64,000 nucleotides of DNA from an uncultured Bacteroidales bacterium. GTDB lineage: Bacteria > Bacteroidota > Bacteroidia > Bacteroidales > UBA932. The stretch covers positions 62,001-126,000 of the forward strand of contig CAMJBH010000004.1 of assembly GCA_946403855.1 (NCBI GenBank), written 5' to 3'. Below are positions 37,531-45,887 of the stretch, piece by piece (position 1 is the stretch's first letter; each line of letters starts with the position of its first letter). The position numbers and the translations under genes were made by a program. Under the pieces are notes generated by a model, which saw only the letters and a list, made by a program, of their open reading frames with translations, did not search any database and had not been told where the DNA came from.

Positions 37531-37580
37531 AAAAAAGTTTCCCCTCTTGATTCTCAGAACCTAAGAGGGGAAACTTTTTT
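37531..37580. terminator. Bidirectional intrinsic terminator between lptG-like gene and potD
   Basis: A perfect 18-bp inverted repeat (37531-37548 and 37563-37580; core GTTTCCCCTCTT) with A-tract and T-tract ends and a 14-nt loop. It can stop transcription from both convergent operons. Confidence 0.92.
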
Positions 37581-37593
37581 ATATTACGCTGAA

Positions 37594-38895
37594 TTACCTG
37601 CGGCGAGGCTTGCGACCTGCGTTCCTGCGGCGTTTTGCAAGCCTTCCTATCACGGCAACGGCAAGCAGAGCCACTATAAAGGCCACAACCACGAACACCG
37701 TCATGCCGGAAGCGTTGTCGCCTTTGATCCTGGACCACATTTCCACAAGTTCCGGAGTACGGTCGCCCCAGTCATGCTCCTGAGTACTGCGGTCGATGTC
37801 GGCCTTGTCGGGATAAAGGACAGGATTGGCGCAAACCGAAGTAGCCTCGGGGCCGAAGAAATAGGAGAGGTCGATAGGCTCGTAAGAATCGTCAGTAAAG
37901 GCCTCCAGGACCTCGGGGGCACCGCTTGCGGAAACATAACCGGTGACATCCACGTTGCGAATGACTATATCGGGACGGCTCATGAAATTAATCCAGTATT
38001 TAGCAGCTTTGACGTTGCAGGCATACTTGGGTATCACCCAGCCGTCAAACCACACCGTGAAGCCTTCTTTGGGGCAAACATACTGAAGATCGACACCGAC
38101 CTCGGCAGCCTCTTCAGCGGCCCACACACCGTCACCGCTCCAGTTGAGGCTTATCCAGCCGCGTTCCTGCGTCATCTGGTCCTTGCCAAAGTCGGCTTCC
38201 CAGCCGGCCACCAGCGGCTTGACTTCCTTCATGAACGACTCTACTGCAGCAATGGCTTCGTCCGAGGAATCCAGCATAAGTTCATCCAGAGTGACCTTGC
38301 CTGCTGCCAGATCGTCCCGGCGCAGATAGATAATTATCTGGGAGAACACGTCGCGGGCGGAATCTTTGATGAAAATCTTGCCGGCGAACTTGGGATTACG
38401 GAGAATTTCCCATGTCGAAGCTTCTTCGGCGGTCACATACTTGGTGTTGTACATGATGCCGGTGGTTCCCCACATGTAGCCGACCGAATAATCGTTGGCG
38501 TTCTTGCCGGAACCAATGATCTTGTCGAAGCATGAACGTATATAAGGAGAAAGGTTTGCGTCGATATAGTTGGGCGTGTCACCGAAATCCCTGTCGATCG
38601 GAAGAAGCAGGTCGTTCTTGAGCATGCGCTCTATGATATAGTCGGACGGGCAGACCACATCGTAGTCCTCATGTCCTTTTTCTATCTTGGAGAGCATCGT
38701 TTCATTAATGTCGAAGGTCTGGTAGATGACCTTGACCTTCTCCCCTGTCTGCTGCTCGTACCACTGTTCGAATTCAGGGATTACAGATTCGTCAATGTAG
38801 TCGGACCAGTTGTAAACTTTCAGGACCTGGCTCCTGTCCTGGGCGCATGAGCTCAATAGGGCTGCAGCCGCCAAGAAAATAAGGATCTTTTTCAT
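37594..38895 (-). CDS. potD: Spermidine/putrescine-binding lipoprotein with C-terminal membrane anchor
   Basis: 433 residues, longer than the usual PotD (about 350). The lipoprotein signal ends in LSSCAQ, and the mature start LKVYNWSDYIDESVIPEFE is typical of polyamine-binding proteins, as are YDVVCPSDYIIERM and YNTKYV. After the binding domain the protein ends with a hydrophobic segment (VFVVVAFIVALLAVAVIG, about 401-418) and a strongly basic tail. A PotD with both a lipid anchor and a C-terminal helix is unusual. It is the last gene of the polyamine operon, with an ATGA overlap with potC. Confidence 0.9.
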   Translation of the reverse strand: MKKILIFLAAAALLSSCAQDRSQVLKVYNWSDYIDESVIPEFEQWYEQQTGEKVKVIYQTFDINETMLSKIEKGHEDYDVVCPSDYIIERMLKNDLLLPIDRDFGDTPNYIDANLSPYIRSCFDKIIGSGKNANDYSVGYMWGTTGIMYNTKYVTAEEASTWEILRNPKFAGKIFIKDSARDVFSQIIIYLRRDDLAAGKVTLDELMLDSSDEAIAAVESFMKEVKPLVAGWEADFGKDQMTQERGWISLNWSGDGVWAAEEAAEVGVDLQYVCPKEGFTVWFDGWVIPKYACNVKAAKYWINFMSRPDIVIRNVDVTGYVSASGAPEVLEAFTDDSYEPIDLSYFFGPEATSVCANPVLYPDKADIDRSTQEHDWGDRTPELVEMWSRIKGDNASGMTVFVVVAFIVALLAVAVIGRLAKRRRNAGRKPRRR

Positions 38896-39692
38896 TTAGC
38901 AATATTGTCAGACTTTGCTCTGCGTATGTTAATTATTATCAGAAGAACAAGTACCAATAAGAAGATAAGCGTCATCAGAGGACGCAGTTCCGGCGTGAGT
39001 CCTCCCTTGCGGGCGTCGGTATAGATATAGGTGGACAGCGTGTCCAGGCCTATGGTGCCGCGGGTGAAGAAAGTCACGGCAAAATCGTCCAGGGACATGG
39101 TGAAAGCCATTATGAAGCCGGAGATCATGCCAGGCCGGAGCTCCGGGATAAGGACCTTGCGGAGGGCGACGCCGGGCGTTGCGCCCAGGTCCAGGGCAGC
39201 CTCATAGATATTGGGATTCATCTGCGACAGCTTGGGCATGACGCTGAGCACCACATAAGGAGTGCAGAAGGTAATATGTGCCAGAATCACAGTTACATAG
39301 CCCTGCGAGAACTTCAGGAACACAAAGAGCAGGAACAGCGAAACACCGGTGATAATATCCGGATTGATCATCGGGATATTATTGAGGAACTGCATCGCCT
39401 GCCTCTTTCTCCCCTTGAGGTTGAATATGCCGATTGCCGCTACCGTTCCGAGTATTGTCGAAAAAACGGCAGCGATCAAGGCTATCAGAAGAGTATTCTC
39501 CACCGCAGCAAGGAGCGAAGGACCTCCGTTCATGCCGCCACTGAACAAATTGGTATAGAGTTTTGTTGAGAACCCGGTCCAGTTGCCCAGCACACGCGAC
39601 TCGGTAAAAGAGAATATGGCTATGAACAGAAGCGGCGCATAAAGCATGGCGAGCAACAGCCATATATAGCATTTTGCGAGTACTTTTTTCAT
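38892..39692 (-). CDS. potC: Spermidine/putrescine ABC transporter permease PotC
   Basis: 266 residues with about six membrane segments. The permease-ATPase contact loop ALDLGATPGVALRKVLIPELRPG (about 165-187) is clear, and DDFAVTFFTRG is typical of PotC. It forms the inner-membrane channel with PotB. The ATG overlaps the potB stop (ATGA). Confidence 0.93.
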   Translation of the reverse strand: MKKVLAKCYIWLLLAMLYAPLLFIAIFSFTESRVLGNWTGFSTKLYTNLFSGGMNGGPSLLAAVENTLLIALIAAVFSTILGTVAAIGIFNLKGRKRQAMQFLNNIPMINPDIITGVSLFLLFVFLKFSQGYVTVILAHITFCTPYVVLSVMPKLSQMNPNIYEAALDLGATPGVALRKVLIPELRPGMISGFIMAFTMSLDDFAVTFFTRGTIGLDTLSTYIYTDARKGGLTPELRPLMTLIFLLVLVLLIIINIRRAKSDNIAK

Positions 39693-40459
39693 ATCAGACC
39701 TCCTTCCGCTTCATCTTGGCGGGACTCTCCGAAAAACGAAGTTATACCTATGATTATCAGCATTATGAAGGCAAGGGCAGCTCCATAGTTCCACATAGAG
39801 GAATTGATGTTCTCCTGAATGATGGTACCAAAAAGCTTTATCTTGTTGTTGGTAAGGAACTCGGAAATGGCAAACGTGCTCACCGTGGGCATGAAGACCA
39901 TAAGCACACCGCTCATGACACCGGGCAGTGAAAGCGGAACGGTAACCTTCCAGAACACCGTCCACGGTGCCGCTCCGAGATCTTCAGCTGCCTCAGCATA
40001 GGAATTATCCATCTTCATCAGGGTGTTGTAGATTGGATAGATCATGAACGGCAGATAGTCATAGACCATACCGAAGAGCAGTGTCCCCTTGCCGAGAGTA
40101 AAGCCAAGCATATTGAAAAGCTCCGCGGTTGCAAGGGTACGCATGAGGGCATTTATCCACATGGGCATGATGAACAGCACCACCGTAACCGCGCTGCGGT
40201 TTAGTTTACGGTTGGCTAGAATCCATGCGGCAGGATACCCCAACAGTACACATATCAATGTGTTTTCGATAGCTACCTCAACCGATACAGCAAATGTAGA
40301 AAGAGAGTCTGAATCGGTAAAGAACCTGGTTATGTTGGACAGCGTGAAGTGCCCGCTTCCGTCTTGAAAGGCATAAAGGACGATCAAGAGCAGAGGCAGC
40401 ACCACGAACATCACCATGAAGATGAGGTACGGCAGACTCCAAGTGCTTCTCTTAACCAT
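39689..40459 (-). CDS. potB: Spermidine/putrescine ABC transporter permease PotB
   Basis: 256 residues from the ATG at 40459 (MVKRSTWSL), which lies 8 nt inside the end of potA. It has about six helices and the permease signature [23 protein letters not shown]. Features typical of PotB include the EFLTNNKI loop and LGTIIQE-like segment before the last helix. It pairs with PotC. Confidence 0.93.
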   Translation of the reverse strand: MVKRSTWSLPYLIFMVMFVVLPLLLIVLYAFQDGSGHFTLSNITRFFTDSDSLSTFAVSVEVAIENTLICVLLGYPAAWILANRKLNRSAVTVVLFIMPMWINALMRTLATAELFNMLGFTLGKGTLLFGMVYDYLPFMIYPIYNTLMKMDNSYAEAAEDLGAAPWTVFWKVTVPLSLPGVMSGVLMVFMPTVSTFAISEFLTNNKIKLFGTIIQENINSSMWNYGAALAFIMLIIIGITSFFGESRQDEAEGGLI

Positions 40460-41837
40460 CGCGGCGCCTGAGCTTGATGTCCGAAGGGGCAATGTCTATA
40501 CCGACAAGGTCTCCCTTGTCCCAGATATCATTGGTATCCACCCAAAGATGGTCTCCGTCGTCAGTAAGGACGGTAAGATGGTAGTGGTTTCCCTTGTAGA
40601 GCAGGAAGTGGACTTCGCCGCCCAGCTTTCCGTCTGCCTGATTGTCCCACAGATCCACTTTGTCGAAAGCCACTTCAGCAAGCACCTTGTCGCCGGGAGC
40701 GAACTCGGAAGGCACTTCGCACTCCCAGGAGCATCCCAGCATGTTCACGTGCTTGTCGTCTTCGACTTCAGCCTCAAGGGTATTGCACGTGCGCTCCTTA
40801 CGCATGACCTGGATATCTGAAGGACGTATCAGAAGCCCCACCGTGGAGCCAGGCTCGAAGGAGTTATAATCCTGGACCATGAGCTCATAGCCCTTGTCGG
40901 TCTCGACAAACATCTCGTAGTGCACTCCCTTGAAGATACATGACTGCACCACTCCGCTAAACTGCGCTCCCTCGAGCTGGTTCATTATGTAAACGTCTTC
41001 GGGGCGCACCACCACGTCAACGGGCACATTCTCGCCGAAGCCTTCGTCCACACAATCGAATTCATGTCCCATGAACTCCACCCTGCGGTCGCATATCATG
41101 GTCCCGTTCAGGATCGTAGAGTCGCCGATGAAGTCAGCCACGAACGAATTAACGGGTTCGTTGTATATGTCTGCGGGAGTACCTATCTGCTGAATGCGGC
41201 CTTCGTTAAGGACGACTATCGTATCGGAGAGCGTCAAGGCCTCTTCCTGGTCGTGGGTAACATAGATGAAAGTGATACCCATCTTACGGTGTATCTCCTT
41301 GAGTTCCATCTGCATATCCTTGCGCATCTTAAGGTCAAGTGCAGCCAAGGGTTCATCCAGCAGAAGCACTTTTGGATAGTTGACCAGAGCCCTGGCGATA
41401 GCCACTCTCTGCTGCTGTCCGCCGGAAAGCGAATCCACGGAACGGTCTTCGTAGTCGGACATCGACACCATCTTCAGCATCTTCTTTACGCGCACCTCGA
41501 TTTCCTTGGCCGGCACATTCTGCAGTTTGAGGCCGAATGCCACATTGTCGAAGACGTCAAGATGCGGGAAAAGGGCATAACGCTGGAACACGGTATTCAG
41601 AGGACGCTTATAGGGAGGAATGCCGGAAATGTCTTTTCCTTCCAGCAATATACGGCCTTCGTCGGGGGCTATGAAGCCGGCGATCTGACGAAGCAGTGTA
41701 GTCTTGCCGCAGCCCGAAGGGCCAAGCAGCGTCACGAATTCTCCCCTACGTACATAGAAATTGATGTCATCCAGCACCTTAACATCCCCAAAGGACTTAC
41801 TCAAGTGCTGAATATCAATAATATAATCGTTTGTCAT
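40452..41837 (-). CDS. potA: Spermidine/putrescine ABC transporter ATP-binding protein, extended C-terminus
   Basis: 461 residues; classical PotA has about 380. Walker [10 protein letters not shown] (about 38-46), signature [15 protein letters not shown], Walker [13 protein letters not shown] and the HDQEEAL switch are intact. The C-terminal part looks like two successive TOBE-type domains: the first includes VVRPEDVYI, and the repeats RPSDIQVM and APSDIKLR end the two later copies. The extra regulatory domain may alter substrate control. It lies 3 nt after the porin gene. Confidence 0.92.
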   Translation of the reverse strand: MTNDYIIDIQHLSKSFGDVKVLDDINFYVRRGEFVTLLGPSGCGKTTLLRQIAGFIAPDEGRILLEGKDISGIPPYKRPLNTVFQRYALFPHLDVFDNVAFGLKLQNVPAKEIEVRVKKMLKMVSMSDYEDRSVDSLSGGQQQRVAIARALVNYPKVLLLDEPLAALDLKMRKDMQMELKEIHRKMGITFIYVTHDQEEALTLSDTIVVLNEGRIQQIGTPADIYNEPVNSFVADFIGDSTILNGTMICDRRVEFMGHEFDCVDEGFGENVPVDVVVRPEDVYIMNQLEGAQFSGVVQSCIFKGVHYEMFVETDKGYELMVQDYNSFEPGSTVGLLIRPSDIQVMRKERTCNTLEAEVEDDKHVNMLGCSWECEVPSEFAPGDKVLAEVAFDKVDLWDNQADGKLGGEVHFLLYKGNHYHLTVLTDDGDHLWVDTNDIWDKGDLVGIDIAPSDIKLRRRDG

Positions 41838-41840
41838 CGG

Positions 41841-42902
41841 CTATAGTGAAAGGACAGTGAGATCGACTTTTAAACCAACCAGCGCGGAAATGGAATTTGT
41901 GAAATAATCCCAAGCCGCCGCAGCGTGAAGCTGAATGTTCTTGATCGGATAGTAGTGGAACCACGCGCCTGCATTCAAATCGTACAGGCCGAAGCGGGTA
42001 TAAACGTTACCGATCAGACAGCAGTCGAACTTCTCTGAAGGAGTCCACTGAAGCGAAGGACGGAAGGTGTTGCCTTTCAACAGATCGAGAGGAGCTTCCC
42101 CTTCGGGGCCCCAGTCTATGTCAACAGTATTGTACCAGTCGAAACCGAGTGTGAAATCGCCGAGGGCATACCTCTGGGAAAGAGCCACGAGCCATTCGAA
42201 ACCGCCGTCCTGGCGCTGGATGGCAGAGCCGGTCCAGATGTTCGACAAGTTGCCGTAGCTGCCGTTCCACCTCAGGGAATAAGCATAAAGGCCACTTGCG
42301 AAAGGCCTTTCTCCAAAAGGAGACGTGATCATCTGGAAGGACAGAGTGGTATGATCCTGTATTGAATAAGCGGCCCTCGCTCCCCACTGGTAACCGGGCA
42401 GGTTGTACCAAAGATTCGAGGCCAGCAAAATCTTTTGCTCTCCCTCGGATGCGGTTGACAGATAATCTACGTTAACATCGTAGTCGTCGTATTCGAAACC
42501 ACCGGACGATATGCAGTCCTTGCCAAGGCGGAAGGACCAGTTGCCGAAATTGAAATCCACATAGGCAAGATCGACCCAGTTGTTGCTGTTGGAATAAAGC
42601 GTAGAGCCGTAAAGAGCCTTTGTCGCATCCCAGCTCTTGTCACCGGCCAGCCAGTGATTGTTAATCAGGAAAGAGACGTGCTCGGAGAACTGTCCCTCTA
42701 TAAGGGTGTAAATTGAAGAATTGCCGAAGGTGAAATCGTTTCCGCTCGATCCGTCTCCAGATTGTCGGAGAAAGAAATAAGGATTGTAATCAAAACGCGG
42801 AATAATCTGAAACTCGGCATAGCTGCCGGTCTCTTCAGCCTCTTGCGAGTATGCAAGGAAGCAGGGCAGCAATGCTGCGAAGAAGATTAGCAGTTTCTTC
42901 AT
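41841..42902 (-). CDS. Outer-membrane porin-like protein of the polyamine operon
   Basis: 353 residues with a signal peptide (MKKLLIFFAALLPCFLAYSQ). The mature part is rich in alternating aromatic and polar residues and in beta-strand patterns (WVDLAYVDFNFGNWSFRLGKD), as in phosphate-selective O/P-type porins, and it ends with a hydrophobic strand. It is the first gene after the operon promoter and is followed directly by potA, so it probably supplies an outer-membrane path for polyamines; this is inferred from position. Confidence 0.75.
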   Translation of the reverse strand: MKKLLIFFAALLPCFLAYSQEAEETGSYAEFQIIPRFDYNPYFFLRQSGDGSSGNDFTFGNSSIYTLIEGQFSEHVSFLINNHWLAGDKSWDATKALYGSTLYSNSNNWVDLAYVDFNFGNWSFRLGKDCISSGGFEYDDYDVNVDYLSTASEGEQKILLASNLWYNLPGYQWGARAAYSIQDHTTLSFQMITSPFGERPFASGLYAYSLRWNGSYGNLSNIWTGSAIQRQDGGFEWLVALSQRYALGDFTLGFDWYNTVDIDWGPEGEAPLDLLKGNTFRPSLQWTPSEKFDCCLIGNVYTRFGLYDLNAGAWFHYYPIKNIQLHAAAAWDYFTNSISALVGLKVDLTVLSL

Positions 42903-42939
42903 TTTTACCCATAAAAGAATTATTAGTTAAACAAACGCG

Positions 42940-42947
42940 CAAAGATA
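42940..42947 (-). promoter_or_regulatory. Bacteroidota -7 promoter element for the porin-potABCD operon
   Basis: Minus-strand TATCTTTG, immediately downstream of the stop of the HTH gene and 37 nt before the porin ATG. Confidence 0.65.
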
Positions 42948-43310
42948 CTAATAATTTGCAGATTTCAAATCTATTTCTAATTTTCCTTCACGTACAGAAA
43001 CTTCTGCCACCTTTCCGTCTCCAAGTTCAAGGGAAACAGCCTCTTGCGGAGCTTCTTCCCCCCTCATCTCGGCGTCCAAGCGGCTGTACAGGGTGAGAAT
43101 CCTTTTCGCATACACCAGGAAACGCTTTCCCGCTTCCGTGAGAGATATAGAACGTCCCCTTTCGATAAGGGCACACCCAGCTTCAGCCTCCAACTGCGCA
43201 ACATTCTGGCTTACAGAAGGCTGGCTGCATCCAAGACGCCTCGCCGCAGCAGTAAAGCTACTGCACTCGCACAGCGTCACAAACACTTTCAGTCGGTTGT
43301 CGGTAATCAT
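42948..43310 (-). CDS. LysR-type HTH protein lacking the effector domain
   Basis: 120 residues. The ATG at 43310 (MITDNRLKVF) is preferred because the longer frame upstream runs through the promoter and antisense to RNase P RNA. The LysR winged-helix is textbook: SSFTAAARRLGCSQPSVSQNVAQLE, then RSISLTEAGKRF. About 40 residues replace the usual 200-residue inducer-binding domain. It is immediately upstream of the polyamine operon on the same strand and probably regulates it. The -7 element lies 8 nt before the ATG. Confidence 0.8.
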   Translation of the reverse strand: MITDNRLKVFVTLCECSSFTAAARRLGCSQPSVSQNVAQLEAEAGCALIERGRSISLTEAGKRFLVYAKRILTLYSRLDAEMRGEEAPQEAVSLELGDGKVAEVSVREGKLEIDLKSANY

Positions 43311-43318
43311 ATCATCTA

Positions 43319-43326
43319 CAAAGTTA
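43319..43326 (-). promoter_or_regulatory. Bacteroidota -7 promoter element for the HTH gene
   Basis: Minus-strand TAACTTTG, 8 nt upstream of the ATG and divergent from the RNase P RNA promoter. Confidence 0.6.
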
Positions 43327-43339
43327 AAAAAATAATTGT

Positions 43340-43347
43340 TATCTTTG
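43340..43347 (+). promoter_or_regulatory. Bacteroidota -7 promoter element for rnpB
   Basis: TATCTTTG, about 5-7 nt before the expected 5' end of RNase P RNA. Confidence 0.7.
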
Positions 43348-43352
43348 TGAAC

Positions 43353-43665
43353 TAAGGCGGGACGGTCTGCCGCGGCAGAAATGCTGAGGAAAGTCCGGAC
43401 AGAACAGGGCGCCCTGCTGCGGAAAGCGCAGGTAGGGGTAACTTTACGCACGCCGTAACAGAAAATAACCGGCATTTTTATGCCAAGGGTGAAAACGCGA
43501 GGTAAGAGCTCACGACGCATTGTAGCGATACACTGCGGGTACGGCGCCAGGGTCTGCAAGACCAAATATACTGACAGTTGAGGGCGGCCCGCCTGATGTC
43601 AGGGGGTAGGTTGCGAAGATAAATGGCAGAATTAACAGAAACCGGCTTACGGTTCCGCCTTTTTT
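43353..43665 (+). ncRNA. rnpB: RNase P RNA (bacterial type A)
   Basis: The hallmark segments are present: GAGGAAAGTCCGGAC (43384 onward) and AGGGTGAAAACGCGAGGTAA followed by GAGCTCAC near 43487-43516. The 5' AAGGCGG (43354-43360) pairs with the 3' CCGCCTT (43655-43661) to form helix P1, and a run of six T follows directly, acting as terminator. It is the catalytic RNA for tRNA 5' maturation. A long open frame from 43623 crosses its 3' part and joins glpA, but is not a real N-terminus. The exact ends are estimated to a few nt. Confidence 0.93.
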
Positions 43666-43688
43666 ACAAGAGATTAAAACACAACTAT

Positions 43689-45317
43689 ATGCCAGTTAAA
43701 AACGAATTTGACGTAATAATCATCGGAGGCGGCATCACTGGCGCCGGCACCGCGCGCGACTGCGCCATGCGCGGGCTCAGGGTGCTGCTGATCGAACGTC
43801 ATGACATTGCCACCGGCGCCACGGGAAGGAACCACGGCCTGCTGCATTCGGGCGCACGTTACGCCGTGAAAGACAGCGAATCCGCCGAGGAATGCATAAG
43901 GGAGAACAAAATACTCAGGAATATCGCTTCCAATTGCGTGGAAGACACGGGCGGTCTTTTCATCACCCTTCCCGAAGATGAAGAGGCCGGATTCGGACTC
44001 GACTACCAGAAGAAATTCATCGAAGCATGCCAGAAAGCAGGCATCGACGCCAAAGCGATCTCCCCTTCCGACGCCAAGGCCATGGAGCCGTCGGTCAACC
44101 CGTCCCTGATCGGAGCCGTCGTAGTGCCTGATGGATCGGTGGATCCGTTCCGGCTTTGCACCGCCAACGTCACCGACGCCGCCATGCATGGAGCTAAGGT
44201 GCTCGTGTACACGCAGTTCCTCGATTTCATCCGTGAAGGCGACACCATACTCGGCGTCAAGGTTCTGGACACCCGCACCGGGCAGGAATCCGAGTACAGG
44301 GCTCCCGTTACGGTCAATGCCGCAGGCATATGGGGCCACGGAGTGGCACAGAAGGCCGGCATCCACATAGGAATGTACCCGGCGAAAGGCGCCCTGCTGG
44401 TCTTCGGGCACAGGGTCAACAACGTCGTAATCAACCGCTGCCGCAAATCTGCCGACGGCGACATCCTCGTTCCCGGTGATTCTGTTACCGTCATCGGAAC
44501 CACATCCACCAAGGTCCCGTTCGAGGAGTGCGACAACATGGAAGTTACTCCTGAAGAAGTGAGCCTGCTGCTGCGCGAAGGATGCGCACTCTGTCCAGCT
44601 CTCGCATCTACCAGAATATTAAGGGCATATGCCGGTGTGCGCCCCCTCGTGGCCGACGACAGCGATCCCTCCGGACGCAGCATCAGCCGCGGCATCGTGT
44701 GTCTCGACCACGAAACCCGCGACGGGGTCAAGGGCTTCGTGAGCATCACCGGAGGCAAGCTGATGACATACCGTCTGATGGCGGAACTTGCCACCGACCT
44801 CGTGTGCCGGAAATTGGGAGTCACCAAAGCATGCGCTACGGCGGACACTCCCCTGCCGGGCTCGGTGGACGGAAGGATAGAGACTGTGAGCAAACGCTTC
44901 GAAGGCAAGGTCAGCGCGGGCCAGAAAGGCGCCGCAGGCCGTCAGGGAGACCTGGTCGGCAAGATCAAATTCGCAACCCCCGAAGACAAACAGTTGGTCT
45001 GCGAGTGCGAAAACGTCACTTTGGCGGAAATCAAATACGCCGTGAGCGAGCTGGGAGTCCGTAACCTGGAAGATTTGAGGCGCCGCACCCGTGTGGGCAT
45101 GGGCACCTGCCAGGGCACGCTTTGCATACGTAAAGCGGCAAAGGCCCTGGCCATAGCTCTGGGAGACCCTTCCCTCGCCCCCAAGCTGGCCGCCGACTAT
45201 CTGGACGAGCGCTGGAAGGGCATGCGTTCCGTAGGCTGGGGCGATACCCTTCGCGAAATGGAGTTTATGCAGAGAGTTTACAAATTCGAGAAACCCTATT
45301 CTTACGATGAGATTTGA
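43689..45317 (+). CDS. glpA: Anaerobic glycerol-3-phosphate dehydrogenase subunit A
   Basis: 542 residues from the ATG at 43689 (MPVKNEFDVIIIGGG). FAD-binding GGGITGAGTARD (about 13-24), the GATGRNHGLLHSGARYAV region and SITGGKLMTYR are characteristic. A C-terminal BFD-type cluster (CECENVT, then GTCQGTLC) probably binds [2Fe-2S]. With GlpB and GlpC it oxidises glycerol-3-phosphate and passes electrons to quinone. No separate promoter is seen between the rnpB T-run and the start, only 23 nt apart. It overlaps glpB by 11 nt. Confidence 0.94.
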   Translation: MPVKNEFDVIIIGGGITGAGTARDCAMRGLRVLLIERHDIATGATGRNHGLLHSGARYAVKDSESAEECIRENKILRNIASNCVEDTGGLFITLPEDEEAGFGLDYQKKFIEACQKAGIDAKAISPSDAKAMEPSVNPSLIGAVVVPDGSVDPFRLCTANVTDAAMHGAKVLVYTQFLDFIREGDTILGVKVLDTRTGQESEYRAPVTVNAAGIWGHGVAQKAGIHIGMYPAKGALLVFGHRVNNVVINRCRKSADGDILVPGDSVTVIGTTSTKVPFEECDNMEVTPEEVSLLLREGCALCPALASTRILRAYAGVRPLVADDSDPSGRSISRGIVCLDHETRDGVKGFVSITGGKLMTYRLMAELATDLVCRKLGVTKACATADTPLPGSVDGRIETVSKRFEGKVSAGQKGAAGRQGDLVGKIKFATPEDKQLVCECENVTLAEIKYAVSELGVRNLEDLRRRTRVGMGTCQGTLCIRKAAKALAIALGDPSLAPKLAADYLDERWKGMRSVGWGDTLREMEFMQRVYKFEKPYSYDEI

Positions 45318-45885
45318 TGTGGTAATTATAGGCGGCGGACTGGCTGGCATGACAGCAGCTGCCGAACTGCAGAACGGCGGGCTCCGCTGCGCCGTGGTTG
45401 CTGAAGGACTGTCTTTAAACAACATCTCCGCTAATGATTTCAAAGCAGCCGGGGGCACCTTGCTCCGCGGAGACAGGGTTACGGGAGGCACATTCGGAGA
45501 CGGGCGCCTTCTGAGCGTATGCACCGCCAAACTTGGCGACGTATGCCTGGAAGCCGACTACTTCATACTGGCCACCGGGAAATACTTCTCCCGTGGACTG
45601 GCCGCCGACATGGACAAGGTTTATGAGCCGCTGTTCGGACTGGATGTAGAATATGACCCGGACCGCAGCACATGGTTCGACCGCAGCTTCGCAGCGCCCC
45701 AGAAATTTCTGGAATTCGGAGTCAAGACCCAGAACGGAGCGGCCCTCAAAAACGGCGAGGCCATAATCAACCTTTTCCCCGCAGGCGAGGTGCTGCAGGG
45801 AATCAGCAGTGCAGACCATGACGCCAGGGAGCAGATAATCGAGAGCGCGCATGCAGCCGCACAAGCAATTCTAAAGAGGAACTAG
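45307..45885 (+). CDS. glpB: Anaerobic glycerol-3-phosphate dehydrogenase subunit B, internally shortened
   Basis: 192 residues against about 420 in E. coli GlpB. The N-terminus (VVIIGGGLAGMTAA) corresponds to the start of GlpB, and from about residue 50 the sequence matches its C-terminal third (GDRVTGG, DYFILATGKYFSRGL, FGLDVE). The central 200 or so residues are missing, with no frameshift or stop. The C-terminal part includes INLFPAGEVLQGISSADHD. It overlaps glpA and lies 2 nt before glpC, so the operon is otherwise intact. Expected to be an FMN/FAD-linked partner of GlpA; whether the short form is active is unknown. Confidence 0.83.
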   Translation: MRFDVVIIGGGLAGMTAAAELQNGGLRCAVVAEGLSLNNISANDFKAAGGTLLRGDRVTGGTFGDGRLLSVCTAKLGDVCLEADYFILATGKYFSRGLAADMDKVYEPLFGLDVEYDPDRSTWFDRSFAAPQKFLEFGVKTQNGAALKNGEAIINLFPAGEVLQGISSADHDAREQIIESAHAAAQAILKRN

Positions 45886-45887
45886 TT

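Noticed and set aside
43311..43565. Long N-terminal extension of the LysR-type HTH protein
   Set aside because: It is antisense to RNase P RNA and crosses the promoter of the gene.
43623..43688. In-frame extension of glpA to 43623
   Set aside because: It is the 3' part of RNase P RNA including helix P1 and the terminator; the normal GlpA N-terminus begins at 43689.
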